Assembly: GCA_019022495.1 (NCBI GenBank)
Contig: JAFEKR010000003.1
Span: 1,984,001-2,048,000, forward strand
Direction of reading: 5' to 3'
Source of the DNA: Epichloe hybrida
Lineage: Eukaryota > Ascomycota > Sordariomycetes > Hypocreales > Clavicipitaceae
Length of the DNA stretch: 64,000 nt
Shown here: positions 32,584-43,513 of the stretch, piece by piece
How positions within the stretch are numbered: the stretch's first letter is position 1
Layout of the letters: each line of letters opens with the position of its first letter
Made by a program: the position numbers and the translations under genes
Notes under the pieces: model-generated
What the model saw: only the letters and a program-made list of their open reading frames with translations
What the model was told of the DNA's origin: nothing
Databases searched by the model: none

Positions 32584-33828
32584 ATGGGGTTCACGAAGCC
32601 GCCTGTTCAGGCGCTGAAAGCAGCGAACAAGACCAAACGACAGGAACTCTACATCCAACACAAGAAGGCATCTGGCAAGGAGCGAAGAGAAGCACGGCAC
32701 CGTCGCAGAAAAGCCGAAAATCTAGAACCTGCCCTCAAGGAAGCACGACTCAGCAAAAACAAGACTCTTACGTTAGATCAAAAGCGAGTTTGGGATCAAG
32801 GTGACGATGATACTCTGGGAGCTCAGGTCGATTTGGACCAACTGAGGAGGCGGCAGATAGAGGAGGCTGAGGCTGAAGAGCGAACAGCCCTCGACGCGGA
32901 AATGAAAGATGACGAGGATGATGAAGACGACAATGACAGTATGCTGGAGTCAGAAGATGAAGAAGACGAGGTAATCAAGCAGGCTGCCATGGAAAAGCAA
33001 AGGGACAAGCGTGCGAAACAAGATAAGAGCATTGCCCCTTCAACAACAAGCACAAACCTCGACTTGACACCAGCTGCCCTGGCACTGAAGTTTCCAACAC
33101 TATATAGCGACGTTCCTACACCAGACCCGAAGGTCCTCGTCACCGCGTCTCTTAACTCCACCATCCACTCCGAGGCTCAACTGTTAAGCACACTCTTCCC
33201 CAACAGCACCTACATTCCTCGATCAGCACATCGCTACGGACACAAGTATTCCCTGAGGGAGATATGCAAATATGCCATCAATAGAGAGTACACTGCCGTT
33301 CTCCTCATCAAAGAAGATTTGAAGAAACCCACTGGGATGTCCGTTGTTCATTTGCCTGCTGGGCCAACTTTTCATTTCTCAATATCGAATTGGATGGAAG
33401 GCAGGAAGCTGCCTGGACATGGAAATCCAACCAACCACTATCCGGAGCTCCTGCTCAGCAACTTCAAGACGCCACTTGGTCTCCTCACTGCGAAGATTTT
33501 CCAAACATTATTCCCGCCTCGTCCCGAGTTTCAGGGACGTCAGGTCGTTACCCTTCACAATCAACGAGATTACATCTTCGTGCGCCGTCATCGATACGTC
33601 TTCCGCGAGAAACGTGCTTCGGAGAAGAGTATTGTCGGGGCTGATGGTATAGAGGTCAAAGGAGTAGAGGGCATTCGCGCTGGATTACAAGAGCTCGGAC
33701 CCAGATTTACATTGAAGCTGAGAAGAGTAGATAAGGGGATTGGACGTGCAGGCAGCGAGGGCGAGGACGCTACTCAGTGGGAGTGGAAAGCCAAGATGGA
33801 GAAGGACCGCAAGAGGTTCAACTTGTAA
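32584..33828 (+). CDS. RPF1: Ribosome production factor 1, Brix domain
   Basis: A single exon of 414 residues from the ATG at 32584. The N-terminal 60 residues are basic (KKASGKERREARHRRRKAEN). An acidic, coiled region follows (residues about 90-140). The Brix domain fills the second half: PKVLVTASLNSTIHSEAQLL, then CKYAINREYTAVLLIKED, LPAGPTFHFSISNW and VVTLHNQRDYIFVRRHRYVF, ending in a KLRRVDKGIG strand. This is the order in Rpf1, an assembly factor of the 60S subunit needed for processing of the ITS2-region pre-rRNA. An upstream open stretch from 32413 has no conserved look and lies within the shared promoter. The pairing with NOC3 fits coordinated expression. Confidence 0.92.
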   Translation: MGFTKPPVQALKAANKTKRQELYIQHKKASGKERREARHRRRKAENLEPALKEARLSKNKTLTLDQKRVWDQGDDDTLGAQVDLDQLRRRQIEEAEAEERTALDAEMKDDEDDEDDNDSMLESEDEEDEVIKQAAMEKQRDKRAKQDKSIAPSTTSTNLDLTPAALALKFPTLYSDVPTPDPKVLVTASLNSTIHSEAQLLSTLFPNSTYIPRSAHRYGHKYSLREICKYAINREYTAVLLIKEDLKKPTGMSVVHLPAGPTFHFSISNWMEGRKLPGHGNPTNHYPELLLSNFKTPLGLLTAKIFQTLFPPRPEFQGRQVVTLHNQRDYIFVRRHRYVFREKRASEKSIVGADGIEVKGVEGIRAGLQELGPRFTLKLRRVDKGIGRAGSEGEDATQWEWKAKMEKDRKRFNL

Positions 33829-34481
33829 ATACTTGCGTGTTTGGTTAGCTGCGGCAGTTCATGACTATTACCGAATTAATGGAGTGTCAGAGATGAAGCT
33901 GATTTGTCCATGATCTTTTCCTTTCTCCTCCCATCTTTCCCTTTCGGATTCACCGAGAAACCGTTCATTTTATTTTGGTTTCATGTTCAATTTCGTTCAA
34001 CTATGGAATAACTATTTTTGCCCTGACCGGATGCAGCATCCCGTTAAGCATCCCGTTAAGCATCGCCCCAGTCCTCTCTGGAAGTTCTGACGGTTTGGTG
34101 GTACTTGGCGGTACACAGAAGGTGACCCAACCAGCCAACCAAAAAAAAAGCCCCAAAAAGCCCTCCGTTACTCCACACAAGCATTGAGCTACAGTGAGGG
34201 TCTGGCCGATTGGCTCCGTCTCCACAAGTTGCTACGCCGAATTTCCTTAAAGTTCATTGGAGCGCGCAGAGACATGGAAGGTGTCAACGCCAACTTGCAA
34301 CATTTCGGCCTGCGTGCATTGCTGCGTGCACTCTTCATACCAGCTTCGAGCATTGTATGAGCACATACATCAGACTGTGAATGATAAAAGCAGGCAGACT
34401 GCGCCAAATTTTCCATGGCTGAGAGAAGCATGCCCTGGTGATGCCACAGCGGAGCGTCCGAGGTCCATCGCACCTTCCATC
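33829..34481. other. Spacer between RPF1 and the dehydratase gene
   Basis: About 650 bp. It includes the RPF1 3' region, a short direct repeat (CATCCCGTTAAG twice at 34038-34061) and the leader of the next gene. No gene recognised. Confidence 0.4.
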
Positions 34482-34877
34482 ATGACGCGCCGGCTGTTCA
34501 AGAAGCTGCAGTTGAGCGTGTCCCGCAAGTCACGCAGACAAGAAAAGGCTACCTCGTCAGTCTTGTCCTCGTCGACAGAAACTGTGCCATCAATCCCTCA
34601 TGATGTCGCCAACGGTGAGGCCAATCTGTCCTGGTTGGGCAGGGGCAAACTTGACCTGTTTTCTGCGCCGCTAACAATGACATCACAGGCAACGCGGCCG
34701 ATGGCTCGCCCAAACATCTTCAAATCCTCGACGTATGGAAACAAGCACCCGTACTCAAGGGATCCACGAGTTTTGAACCGCTGCCCGATGTGAAGAACAT
34801 CATGGTGACTGGTGGCGCAGGCTTCATGTGAGTGGACGGTGACAAACATGAAAGTTTTCTTGAGTTGTGCGCGGCCA

Positions 34878-34908
<31 letters not shown>

Positions 34909-36110
34909 CCCTGACTGACTGACTTCTGGATTTCTAATGGAGCAGAGCATCATGGGTTGTGCGCCACTTGACTCTTACGTATCCTGAAGCATACAACATC
35001 GTGTCTTTCGATAAGCTGGACTACTGTTCATCTCTCAACAACACGCGTGTGCTTAACGATAGACGCAACTTCACATTTTACCATGGAGACCTCACAAACC
35101 CAACCGAAGTCTTGGATTGCATGGAGCGCTACAATATCGACACGGTCTTGCATTTTGCTGCGCAGTCTCATGTGGACTTGAGTTTTGGAAACTCGTACAG
35201 TTTTACCCACGCCAATGTGTATGGGACGCACGTTTTGCTGGAGAGTGCCAAGAAGGTTCGAATCAGACGCTTCATACACGTTTCTACGGATGAGGTTTAC
35301 GGAGAAGTGAAGGAGGATGACGATGACTTGGTCGAATCCAGTATTTTGTCCCCAACGAACCCATACGCAGCGAGCAAAGCAGCGGCTGAAATGCTTGTCC
35401 AATCTTACAACAAGAGCTTCAAGCTCCCAACCATCATTGTTCGAAGCAACAACGTGTATGGGCCGCACCAGTACCCCGAGAGTCAGCCAGCACTTTTCTT
35501 CCTTTTCTCAAACAAGGCTCCTGCGGATGAGTCTCTTCCGGATTGACACTAACTTCTGTGTGCAGAAATCATACCAAAATTTACATGCCTTCTTCATCGA
35601 GGGCGGCCTGTTGTGCTGCATGGTGACGGCAGTCCGACGCGACGATATCTCTACGCTGGAGACGCTGCTGATGCATTTGACACGATTCTTCACAAGGGCC
35701 AGGTTGGTCATATTTACAATGTTGGCTCATCTGACGAGACATCCAATCTAGATCTATGCGCCAAGCTGCTGGACGCAATGGGGATAGGACATGAGACGCC
35801 AGATGAATTTCGCAAATGGATCAAGTATACACACGACCGGCCTTTCAACGACCGTCGGTATGCTGTCGATGGCACAAAATTACGAATGCTAGGATGGAAT
35901 CAGATGACGAATCTTGAAGACGGCTTGAAAACGACTGCGGATTGGTATTGCAAGTATGGAGAATCATGGTGGGGAGACATAAGCCATGTTCTGACCCCAT
36001 TCCCCATTGTGAGCGAAGGTCACATAATGCCAGACATTGAGCATCTGATGAAAGACGAACCCATGGGCCGTGCGGATGACTGTCTAGGCGTCGACGCAGT
36101 CAGGAAATAA
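34482..36110 (+). CDS. Nucleotide-sugar 4,6-dehydratase (RmlB/TGDS-like)
   Basis: Four exons (34482-34614, 34689-34827, 34946-35481, 35566-36110) give 450 residues. About 85 N-terminal residues are basic and unconserved. The short-chain dehydrogenase domain begins with the NAD-binding motif VTGGAGFIAS, split by intron 2, and continues with HFAAQSHVDLSFGNS, the active-site VSTDEVYGE and NPYAASKAAAEM (Tyr and Lys of the YxxxK motif). Exon 4 carries PVVLHGDGSPTRRYLYAGDA and YTHDRPFNDRRYAVD. Enzymes of this family turn UDP- or dTDP-glucose into the 4-keto-6-deoxy sugar, the first step to rhamnose. UDP-glucose is the likely substrate in a fungus, by inference. Intron 2 contains a 28-base A run. 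Intron 3 uses a GTCAGC donor, weaker than the others. No partner epimerase/reductase is adjacent. Confidence 0.87.
34877..34904. repeat. Poly-A run in an intron
   Basis: Twenty-eight consecutive A residues inside intron 2 of the dehydratase gene. Its exact length may be a sequencing artefact. Confidence 0.85.
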
Positions 36111-36883
36111 ATTACAAGTGGCCGAGTCTTGTAGCATTCGGCGGGAGACGGATATATAGACGATTCATTATTCAATCTACAGTCAGAAGAACGACCTAGT
36201 AGTCATGTTGCCAAGATTCAGGCGCACAGTGTGGGACGATGTGCCTGAGCGACACGGGAAAATGCTTGCCTAGGATTCTAGAACAGCATAGCAACAAATT
36301 TGAAACAACAACAACATGAGCTTGGCCGGATCAGGTGCGCCGATCACCTCAAACTTGTGTGTATGTATTACCCCGTAGGTCGTCGTATAGCTAGTAAGGC
36401 GCAGCGCACGTACAACGCACGGGCAGCGAAGCTCATCATTTACCAGGGGCATGCCGGGAAAATATTTAACCGGATTGTAGCATGCTAGTCCATGTGTTTC
36501 ATGAAAACATGGCAAAAGAAAGTAAGATTTCTCAAGCTGCGATATTCTTTTGAAAGCCAAGAAAGCCTCGACATTGCCACTTCGCTTACCGGGTATTATT
36601 AGACCAAAGAGCGGTCGAAGAACGATGATAGATGATAACCCCCATCAGGGCCCCATCAGGGCCAGAACCGAACCAAGGGGTTGATTTGCACCGAGGGCGC
36701 GGGACAACTCCGTAATGCACGATACCGAAGAATTGACGAAGACCTGCATGAGTAAAAGCAAGCAGCCAAACGGACGCACATGGGTTGTCTGGTCACTCGG
36801 TGCGGGCCAGAATCAGCCATGTTACACAACTTGTTCTTCAATCCTTGACGATGGAGCGCCAGCCTAGCGCCGTTGCGACTTGT

Positions 36884-36907
36884 GCATACATATGTACATA
36901 TGTATGC
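36884..36907. repeat. 24-bp perfect palindrome
   Basis: The sequence reads the same on both strands around a central GTAC, made of CATACATATG and its mirror. It lies alone in intergenic DNA. Confidence 0.8.
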
Positions 36908-37160
36908 GCGCGTGTGTGCCAGGGGGCAATTATGTTACTGGGATTATGATATTACTGATCAAAACGGCAAGGGATCCCGGGTGCCTTGTTCTATGTATGT
37001 ATTTATTGTATGTAGCAGCGCGTGTTGTTGGCATGCCCATGCCCATGTCGTCATCCTGGATGGCTCTCGGCACTCGGTCGGAGTTCGGCATGGCCTGGTA
37101 ACTGGGTGGCTTGTCCCAAAGCTTTGTTGAAGAGAAGCAGCCGAATCTCGATTGGCATGT

Positions 37161-37202
37161 AGTTGCCAGTTGCCAGTTGCCAGTTGCCAGTTGCCAGTTG
37201 CC
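37161..37202. repeat. AGTTGCC minisatellite
   Basis: Six perfect tandem copies of the 7-bp unit AGTTGCC. Confidence 0.9.
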
Positions 37203-38042
37203 GGTTCCTTGTGCGAACAGCTGAGCGCATCCCACGTTGCCGTCGTGCGTTGGGGCGACCGCCGGATGCGCAGTAGTTACTAGACCCAAGGCGGAAGAGG
37301 CTCCTTCCTCTTCAGTTCTAGGACCCATTACTAATCAGGGTGCTGCGTATGTATTATTATGTTATTTGTAGAAGAAACCATGAAAGGACCTCAAAAAAAT
37401 ACATGCACGAGGTACTGTTTCTGTTTTAGGCCTAGTTACTATTAATAGTACTGCGTATTTTGACTTCTGTACGAAATTGCGCGTTTGGTTTACTCATACG
37501 GAGTAGAAGCCGGAAGCCGAATCCTTCTGTTATTACACGAACCGTGTAGGACTCTTGGAGAAGAAGAGGATTAAGCCACGATATTAATAGTCAGTGGTCC
37601 GTCCGGGACCGGGACCGGGTGTATCTTGTCCTGTCACACGGTGACGAAGCGCGCGCAATGGAATGAATACAACAACTGGTATACCGCCTGGAATTGGGCA
37701 TGTGTGGGGGCCGTTATATATGTATGTATGGTCGAAATATTGATTTGTTGTTGGTGGTTGAAGAGAGCAATGACTGAAGGCACTCTGAGCTGGGGCCCCT
37801 GCCCGCCCCGCCCCGCCCTATCCCAGGTCCGTGCTCGAAAAAAAAAAGGAAAAAAAAAAAGGAAAAAAAAAGAAAAGGTCCCTGCAGCAGCCATCCGGTG
37901 CCGCACACACCGTCTAGACGCACCAGACACACCAGACACCAGACATCTCGCTTCTTGCCGCTTCTCGCTCGCTTCTTACCTTTGATCCCGGCCTTCGTTC
38001 CACCACCTCATTCGGGTAAATCACGCGTGTCCTTGGCAGCTG

Positions 38043-38119
38043 GCGTCAACCTGCGTCAACCTGCGTCAACCTGCGTTAACCTGCGTTAACCTGCGTCAAC
38101 CTGCGTTAAACCTGCGTCG
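38043..38119. repeat. 10-bp tandem repeat upstream of methyltransferase gene
   Basis: About seven copies of CTGCGTCAAC, some with T for C (CTGCGTTAAC), ending about 270 bp before the start of the methyltransferase gene. The GTTAAC/GTCAAC core recurs every turn of the helix. Confidence 0.85.
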
Positions 38120-38387
38120 AGAAGTCCAGACCCTGTCGCCGAGTGCCCCGAGCTGAACCCGTCTTAGTCCGTACATGCTCGGCACGTCTTTCAATTGCCG
38201 GCTGCTCGCAAAAAAGGACCATTTACGTGTTTCGCTGACGATTTAACGGTGGGCCCCCCTGCATAAACCAACTACAACATCAAGGCCAAGGCTACCCTCC
38301 TCGTCCGTGATCATTTCAACACCTACTGCTTGCTTTTAGCTGGCGCACCTAAAGTTTTTGACTGCCGACGTTGATCACGTTGGGGAC

Positions 38388-39749
38388 ATGGAAGGCGCAC
38401 GCCTGCACCCAACTCGACAAGCCAGTGGAGGCACATCCAAGGACGGCGGCGTGGGTGTAAACCAAGGAATCCAGCCAACCATGGCGAGCATCTCCAGCAG
38501 TCACAATGACGTGCCCAGTTCTGATGATTGCTCTGATGAAGATGAAGACGAAGATGATGCGGGAAGTGAAGAGTGTCATGGTTCGGACCGAGATTGTGAG
38601 ACAAGGACATTGTATCCCCAGCGAGGTTATTATCGGCCGCCAACTGAATGTGGGACAACCTACACATCTTATTGCGAGAGAGCATTTTCAGACAGGTAAG
38701 CCAACAGGGTTACTATATATATCTCCGGTAGAACATCATCATACCGATCGATCTCCATGGTGAATTTTGGTCAACGATGAAGTGACTAACCCAATCATCT
38801 CACTCTCTTCAGAGGCTCTTCAACACGGTCTCTGTGGGCGCGGGACCTTGATTATCGCGAAATCAATGGCAGAAGCTATTGCAGAAACTATCACATGCCC
38901 AACGATGAGACTGAACAGCTTCGCCTCACAATTCAACACCAGGTAATCTTGCATGCCTTCGACGGGGAGCTCACATTGGCTCCCATCGACAATCCGTCGA
39001 ATGTGCTCGATGTGGGGACCGGGACTGGCGAATGGGCGATCCGCTTCGCAGAGCTCTATCCCGACTGCGAGGTTGTGGGAACAGACATATCGGCGATACA
39101 AGAAAGTCGTGGTGTTCCGATGAATGTCTTCTTCGAGATCGAGGACGCAGAAGAGTGGGATCGACCTACAGAGCACTACGATCTCGTTCATGTCCGAATG
39201 TTGGAGGGATCCTTCCGTGACTGGTGTTCTGTCTATGAAAACACCTATAACTCTCTCAAGCCCGGCGGCTGGGTTCAAATTTCGGACATGGATGGGAAGG
39301 AAGGCTCGTATCAATTTTTCTCAAGCTTCCCCCCCGACGCCCCCATCTTCCGCATCATGAAGGATCTCTTCGATGGAGCAGAGAAAGCCGGCCGCCCACG
39401 AGGCATCGACCACCTTGATCCAGATCGTTTCAGGAAGGTCGGGTTTGTTGATGTCCAGGTCATAGAAAAGCATTTCCCCATGGCCATTCACGAAGACATG
39501 GTGGGCAAACTATGGCTCATGGCATGGCTAGATGGCTTGGAGGCATACGCCCTGCGGACACTAATAGAAGAAGGGGGCTGGGATCCAGACGTTGCTCTGA
39601 GGGACCTTCGCGAAACGGCTCGGGAGCTTGCAAACCGTGCGCAGAATGAAGAAACGTGCAAGACCATGACGCTCACGATGCGTGTTATTGTGGCAAGAAA
39701 ACCAGTCGCCGCCGCTGAGTCCCCGGCGTCTTCGAAGTCCTCGAGTTAA
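38388..39749 (+). CDS. LaeA-like SAM-dependent methyltransferase
   Basis: Two exons (38388-38695, 38813-39749) give 414 residues. The first 100 residues are low in complexity with an acidic run (SDDCSDEDEDEDDAGSEECH). The region around the intron (LWARDLDYREINGRSYCRNY) and MPNDETEQLRLTIQHQV match the lead-in of LaeA-like proteins. Motif I of the Rossmann fold is NVLDVGTGTGEWAIRFAELY, followed by VVGTDISAIQ and LKPGGWVQISDMDG. The family includes the secondary-metabolism regulator LaeA and many relatives (Lae1-like methyltransferases) of unknown substrate. This one has no biosynthetic genes beside it, so it is more likely a paralogue than LaeA itself. A TTG-initiated extension upstream was not used. 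Confidence 0.85.
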
Positions 39750-40380
39750 TATCACTCACTACACAGAGCGAGTATGAAAATCACTCAGCCGCCCTGAGCG
39801 ACAAAAAAAAAAATCGGGATAGCTAAACATGGGGAGGGGGATCCTTCTATTCTCTTTCCGTCATGACAGCTCGGGATTGCGTATCAGGAGTGTATCTTGG
39901 CGTTGTGGCGTGTGTCCTACGTGTAAAAAAAAAAAGACCAAAGCGTCGCGGCGGAGACGCTTGTTATTTATGGTGCCTAGGTCTAGTGTTAGATCTTTGA
40001 AAGAGGAATCGACTCGGCCAGCAGTGGCTTCAACTTTGTGCTTGATCAAGTAGCAATTCTGCTGCGCGCTCAATGAATGGCAATATCGTAAGTTATGAGC
40101 GGTGATGTAATGACTCGGCTTCTGTCGCACACCCCACACACACACACAACACAGCCCATTGACTTGGCCCCAACACTGCTGCGTGTCTGCGTGTCTGCGT
40201 GTCTGCGTGTGCGTGGGGGTGCGTTTTGGTGCGTCCACACACATACATGCATTAAGTGTGGGGGACTCGGGAGCTACTCCAACGCCAACGACAACGACAT
40301 CATCCATTCCTTTCAAAGCGCAGACGTGATCAATACTGAGAGCGTGAGCAGCTCGGCGAGACTGCCGCAGACTGCCACCG
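39750..40380. other. Spacer between methyltransferase and VPS18 genes
   Basis: About 630 bp. It has A10-A11 runs, a CA dinucleotide tract (40135-40150) and the GTGTCTGC repeat (40181-40213). It serves as the VPS18 promoter and the methyltransferase 3' flank. Confidence 0.45.
40181..40213. repeat. GTGTCTGC tandem repeat
   Basis: Three to four copies of the 8-bp unit GTGTCTGC upstream of VPS18. Confidence 0.8.
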
Positions 40381-43300
40381 ATGTCCTTCAGTCCCAAAGA
40401 CGGCTTCGCAGCCTTCCCGACCGACGATGGCGCCGGCGTCGATGAGCTCCCCATCTTCAACGTGGAGCGCGTTGAGATGAACTTTTCCGTGACGGCCGAG
40501 TTTGTGTCTGCACAGGTAGCGAACAATGTCATGATACTGGCCTTGTCCAACGGTCGCATCCTCCGAATCGATCTCAGGAGACCCGAAGATATTGATGGTA
40601 GGCGCCTGGAGTCGAGACCTGGACAAGGAGACAGCCCCCCCCCCCCCAAAAGCAGGGGCATTGGGAAATCATCTGCTTACCTGCTTACCTGCTTGACAGA
40701 TATTGATCTACCAAAACGAGCATCCGAAATCGGCGTTATTCGGCGCATGTTTCTCGACCCGACCGCTTCACATCTGCTCATTTGCACTGCGCATGGCGAA
40801 AACTACTACCTCCATTCACAATCCAGACAGCCGCGGCCGCTGAGTCAGTTACGAGGGGTTACAATCGAGAGCGTGGCATGGAACCCGTCCCTTCCGACGG
40901 CGTCCACCAGGGAGATACTCATCGGTGCCGCCGATGGCAACATTTACGAAGCATTCATCGAGACGTCGACCGAGTTTTACAAGAGAGAGGTCAAACATCT
41001 CAAGAACCTCCATAAGCTTCCTGATGGCTCCATCACTGGACTTTGGGTCGACGATATCAAGGGCAAATCGGATGTCCGGCGGGTCATGATTGGCACGCAG
41101 AGCAGACTGTTCCACTTGGTCGGCAAGATCGGCCGCAGTCACGACGGCAGTGGCTCTGTTTATACCAGATTGTTCGAGTCGGAGCAGCCCGTGATTCATG
41201 AGCTGCCGAGGACCCCCCTGGGAGGGAATTCCGCCGTCGTGGTTTCTCCTGATCCTGCGAGGCCAAACGCTCACGGCGCGGATGTACCAGACAGGGCTTA
41301 CGCCTGGCTGTCGTCACAGGGCGTGTTCCACGGAACATTGTCCAACACAACGCCAGACAACAGTCTCGGATCGAAGATCTTTTCCGAGTCGAAAGCAATG
41401 TCCAAGTCTCAGATCATTGCGTCCGAGTCAAGTGGGCGACGTAAGCCTGATACTACGGAGTCTATTGACGCCATTCTCCTCTCTCAATGGCATGTCATAA
41501 GTCTCGTTGGAAGCCGCGTCGTTGTTACGAACCGTCTGACCGGCCATGCCGTTTCGGAACATGATGTTTTAGCAGCTGGTCAAAGGGCGATTGCCTTCAC
41601 CATGGACATGCAGGAGAGAACGTTTTGGCTCATCACGTCCGAGGACATCTTTGAGATTGTCGCTCGGGACGAAGAGAGGAACATTTGGCAGATAATGATG
41701 GGCAACAGGCAGTTTGACTCGGCGTTGCAGTACGCCCGCACACGAAATCAAAAGGAGACCGTCGCAGCAGCATATGGAGACCATCTTGCCAAGAGGGGAC
41801 ACTGGTCCGAGGCGGCCACTCTCTACGGCCGCAGTAACAAGCCGTTCGAGGATATTGCTCTCAGCATCATCGACAACAACCAGCCTGACGCATTGAGACA
41901 GTTCTTGCTGACTAAGTTGGCCAACACGAAAAAAACCGCCATCATTCAAAGAGTCATTGTTGCTAGCTGGCTGGTGGAAGTCTTCATGGCCAAACTCAAT
42001 TCCCTTGACGATACCATTCTTACGCAGGCTGAACTTTCCGAGAATCTGAATCCCGCGGAATCGAGGAAGTTGGCGGAATCGGTCAGGACCGAGTACCACG
42101 ACTTTGTCAAAAAGTACAAGAATGAACTCGACCGCAAGACGGTATATGACATTATCAGCAGCCACGGCAGAGAGGGCGAGCTTTTGTACTTTGCCAATGC
42201 CGTGAACGATTACAACTACGTCTTGTCATACTGGATGCAGAGAGAGCGCTGGCCAGAGGTCCTTGCCGTGCTGAAGAAGCAAACCGATGCCGACGTGTTT
42301 TACCGCTACAGCAGCGTGCTGATGACCCATGTGGCGCAGGAGGTGGTGGACATTCTGATGAGATTCCCCGACCTCGAGCCTCGCCGCTTGATCCCAGCAC
42401 TGCTCGAGTACAACCGGCGTTTTTCTGGCGAACCCGACTCGCACAACCAGGCAGTACGCTACTTGAACTACGTCATCTTCCAGCTCGGCTCAAAAGACGC
42501 CGCCATTCACAACACTCTGGTGTCCATCTACGCCTCGCACCCCTCCAAGGACGAATCCGGGCTGCTCTCCTATCTGCAAGCTCAGGGCGACGAACCAAGA
42601 TACGACCCCGACTTTGCGCTGCGGCTGTGCATTCAGCATCATCGCACGCTCTCATGCGTCCACATCTACACCAGCATGGGTCAATATCTGCAAGCCGTTG
42701 ATCTGGCCCTGTCCCACGACGAGGTCGAGCTGGCGGCCGTCATCGCGGACAGACCGATGGCCAACCCCCCACTCAGGAAGAAGCTCTGGCTGGCCGTGGC
42801 CCGCAAAGTCATTTCCAAATCGGACGGCATTAAAGCCGCCATTGAGTTCCTCAAGCGATGCGACCTGCTCAAGATTGAGGACCTGATCCCCTTCTTCCCC
42901 GATTTCGTCGTCATTGACGATTTCAAGAAGGAGATCTGCGAAGCACTCGAGGACTACAGCCGGAACATTGACAGCCTGAGGAAGGAGATGGACGAGTCCT
43001 CGCAGACGGCGAGCAACATCAAGATGGACATTGCGGCCCTGGACCACCGGTATGCGATTGTCGAGCCGGGGGAGAAGTGCTACGTGTGCGGCCTGCCGCT
43101 GCTCAGCAGGCAGTTCTTTGTGTTCCCCTGCCAGCACTCGTTTCACTCAGACTGCATGGCGAAGAGGGTCGTGGAGCAGTCTGGGTATGGGAACTCGAAA
43201 AAGATACGGTCGTTGCAGACGCAGATACACAAGGGGGTGGTGAGTGGGGCGAAGCGCGATGCGGTGGTTGCGGAACTTGATGCGCTTGTTGCGTCAGCAT

Positions 43301-43513
43301 GGTATGTCTCATCTTGTCTTTTTTTTTTTCTTTTTTTTTTTTCTTTTTTTCCCCCCCCCCCTTTCAAGTCAAAAGGGCATTCATTCATCATCGAGTACAC
43401 GATATGATGCTAACCCAAGTTTCTCCAGTCTTCTATGCAGTGACTTTGCCATCAAGCGAATAGACGAGCCGTTCATTACAGCCGACGACGACCCCGATGA
43501 ATGGGCCGTGTGA
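40381..43513 (+). CDS. VPS18: HOPS/CORVET subunit Vps18 (Pep3)
   Basis: Three exons (40381-40597, 40700-43301, 43429-43513) give 967 residues. The N-terminal half is a beta-propeller-like region (MILALSNGRILRIDLRRPED, RRMFLDPTASHLLICTAHGE). A Clathrin-type helical repeat region follows (KYKNELDRKTVYDIISSHGR; YWMQRERWPEVLAVLKKQTD). The C-terminus is a RING-like zinc domain: CYVCGLPLLSRQFFVFPCQH, then HSDCM, and after intron 2 CLLCSDFAIKRIDEPF. This order is that of Vps18, a core subunit of the HOPS and CORVET tethers that drive fusion at endosomes and vacuoles. Intron 1 is 102 nt without a stop, so its retention would add 34 residues in frame. Intron 2 holds long T and C runs. Confidence 0.92.

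Larger units (their letters stand above)
36111..38387. other. Gene-free spacer, 2.3 kb, repeat-rich
   Basis: Contains a perfect 24-bp palindrome (36884-36907), ACTCCGTA copies (36707, 37497), an AGTTGCC minisatellite (37161-37202), a purine tract of A runs (37840-37876), a GGGACC repeat at 37606-37619 and a 10-bp tandem repeat (38043-38119). No ORF with a recognisable domain. Confidence 0.5.

Noticed and set aside
38388..39749. LaeA-like methyltransferase and dehydratase as parts of a biosynthetic cluster
   Set aside because: The neighbours are Vps18, Rpf1 and Noc3; no polyketide, peptide, terpene or transporter genes are nearby.
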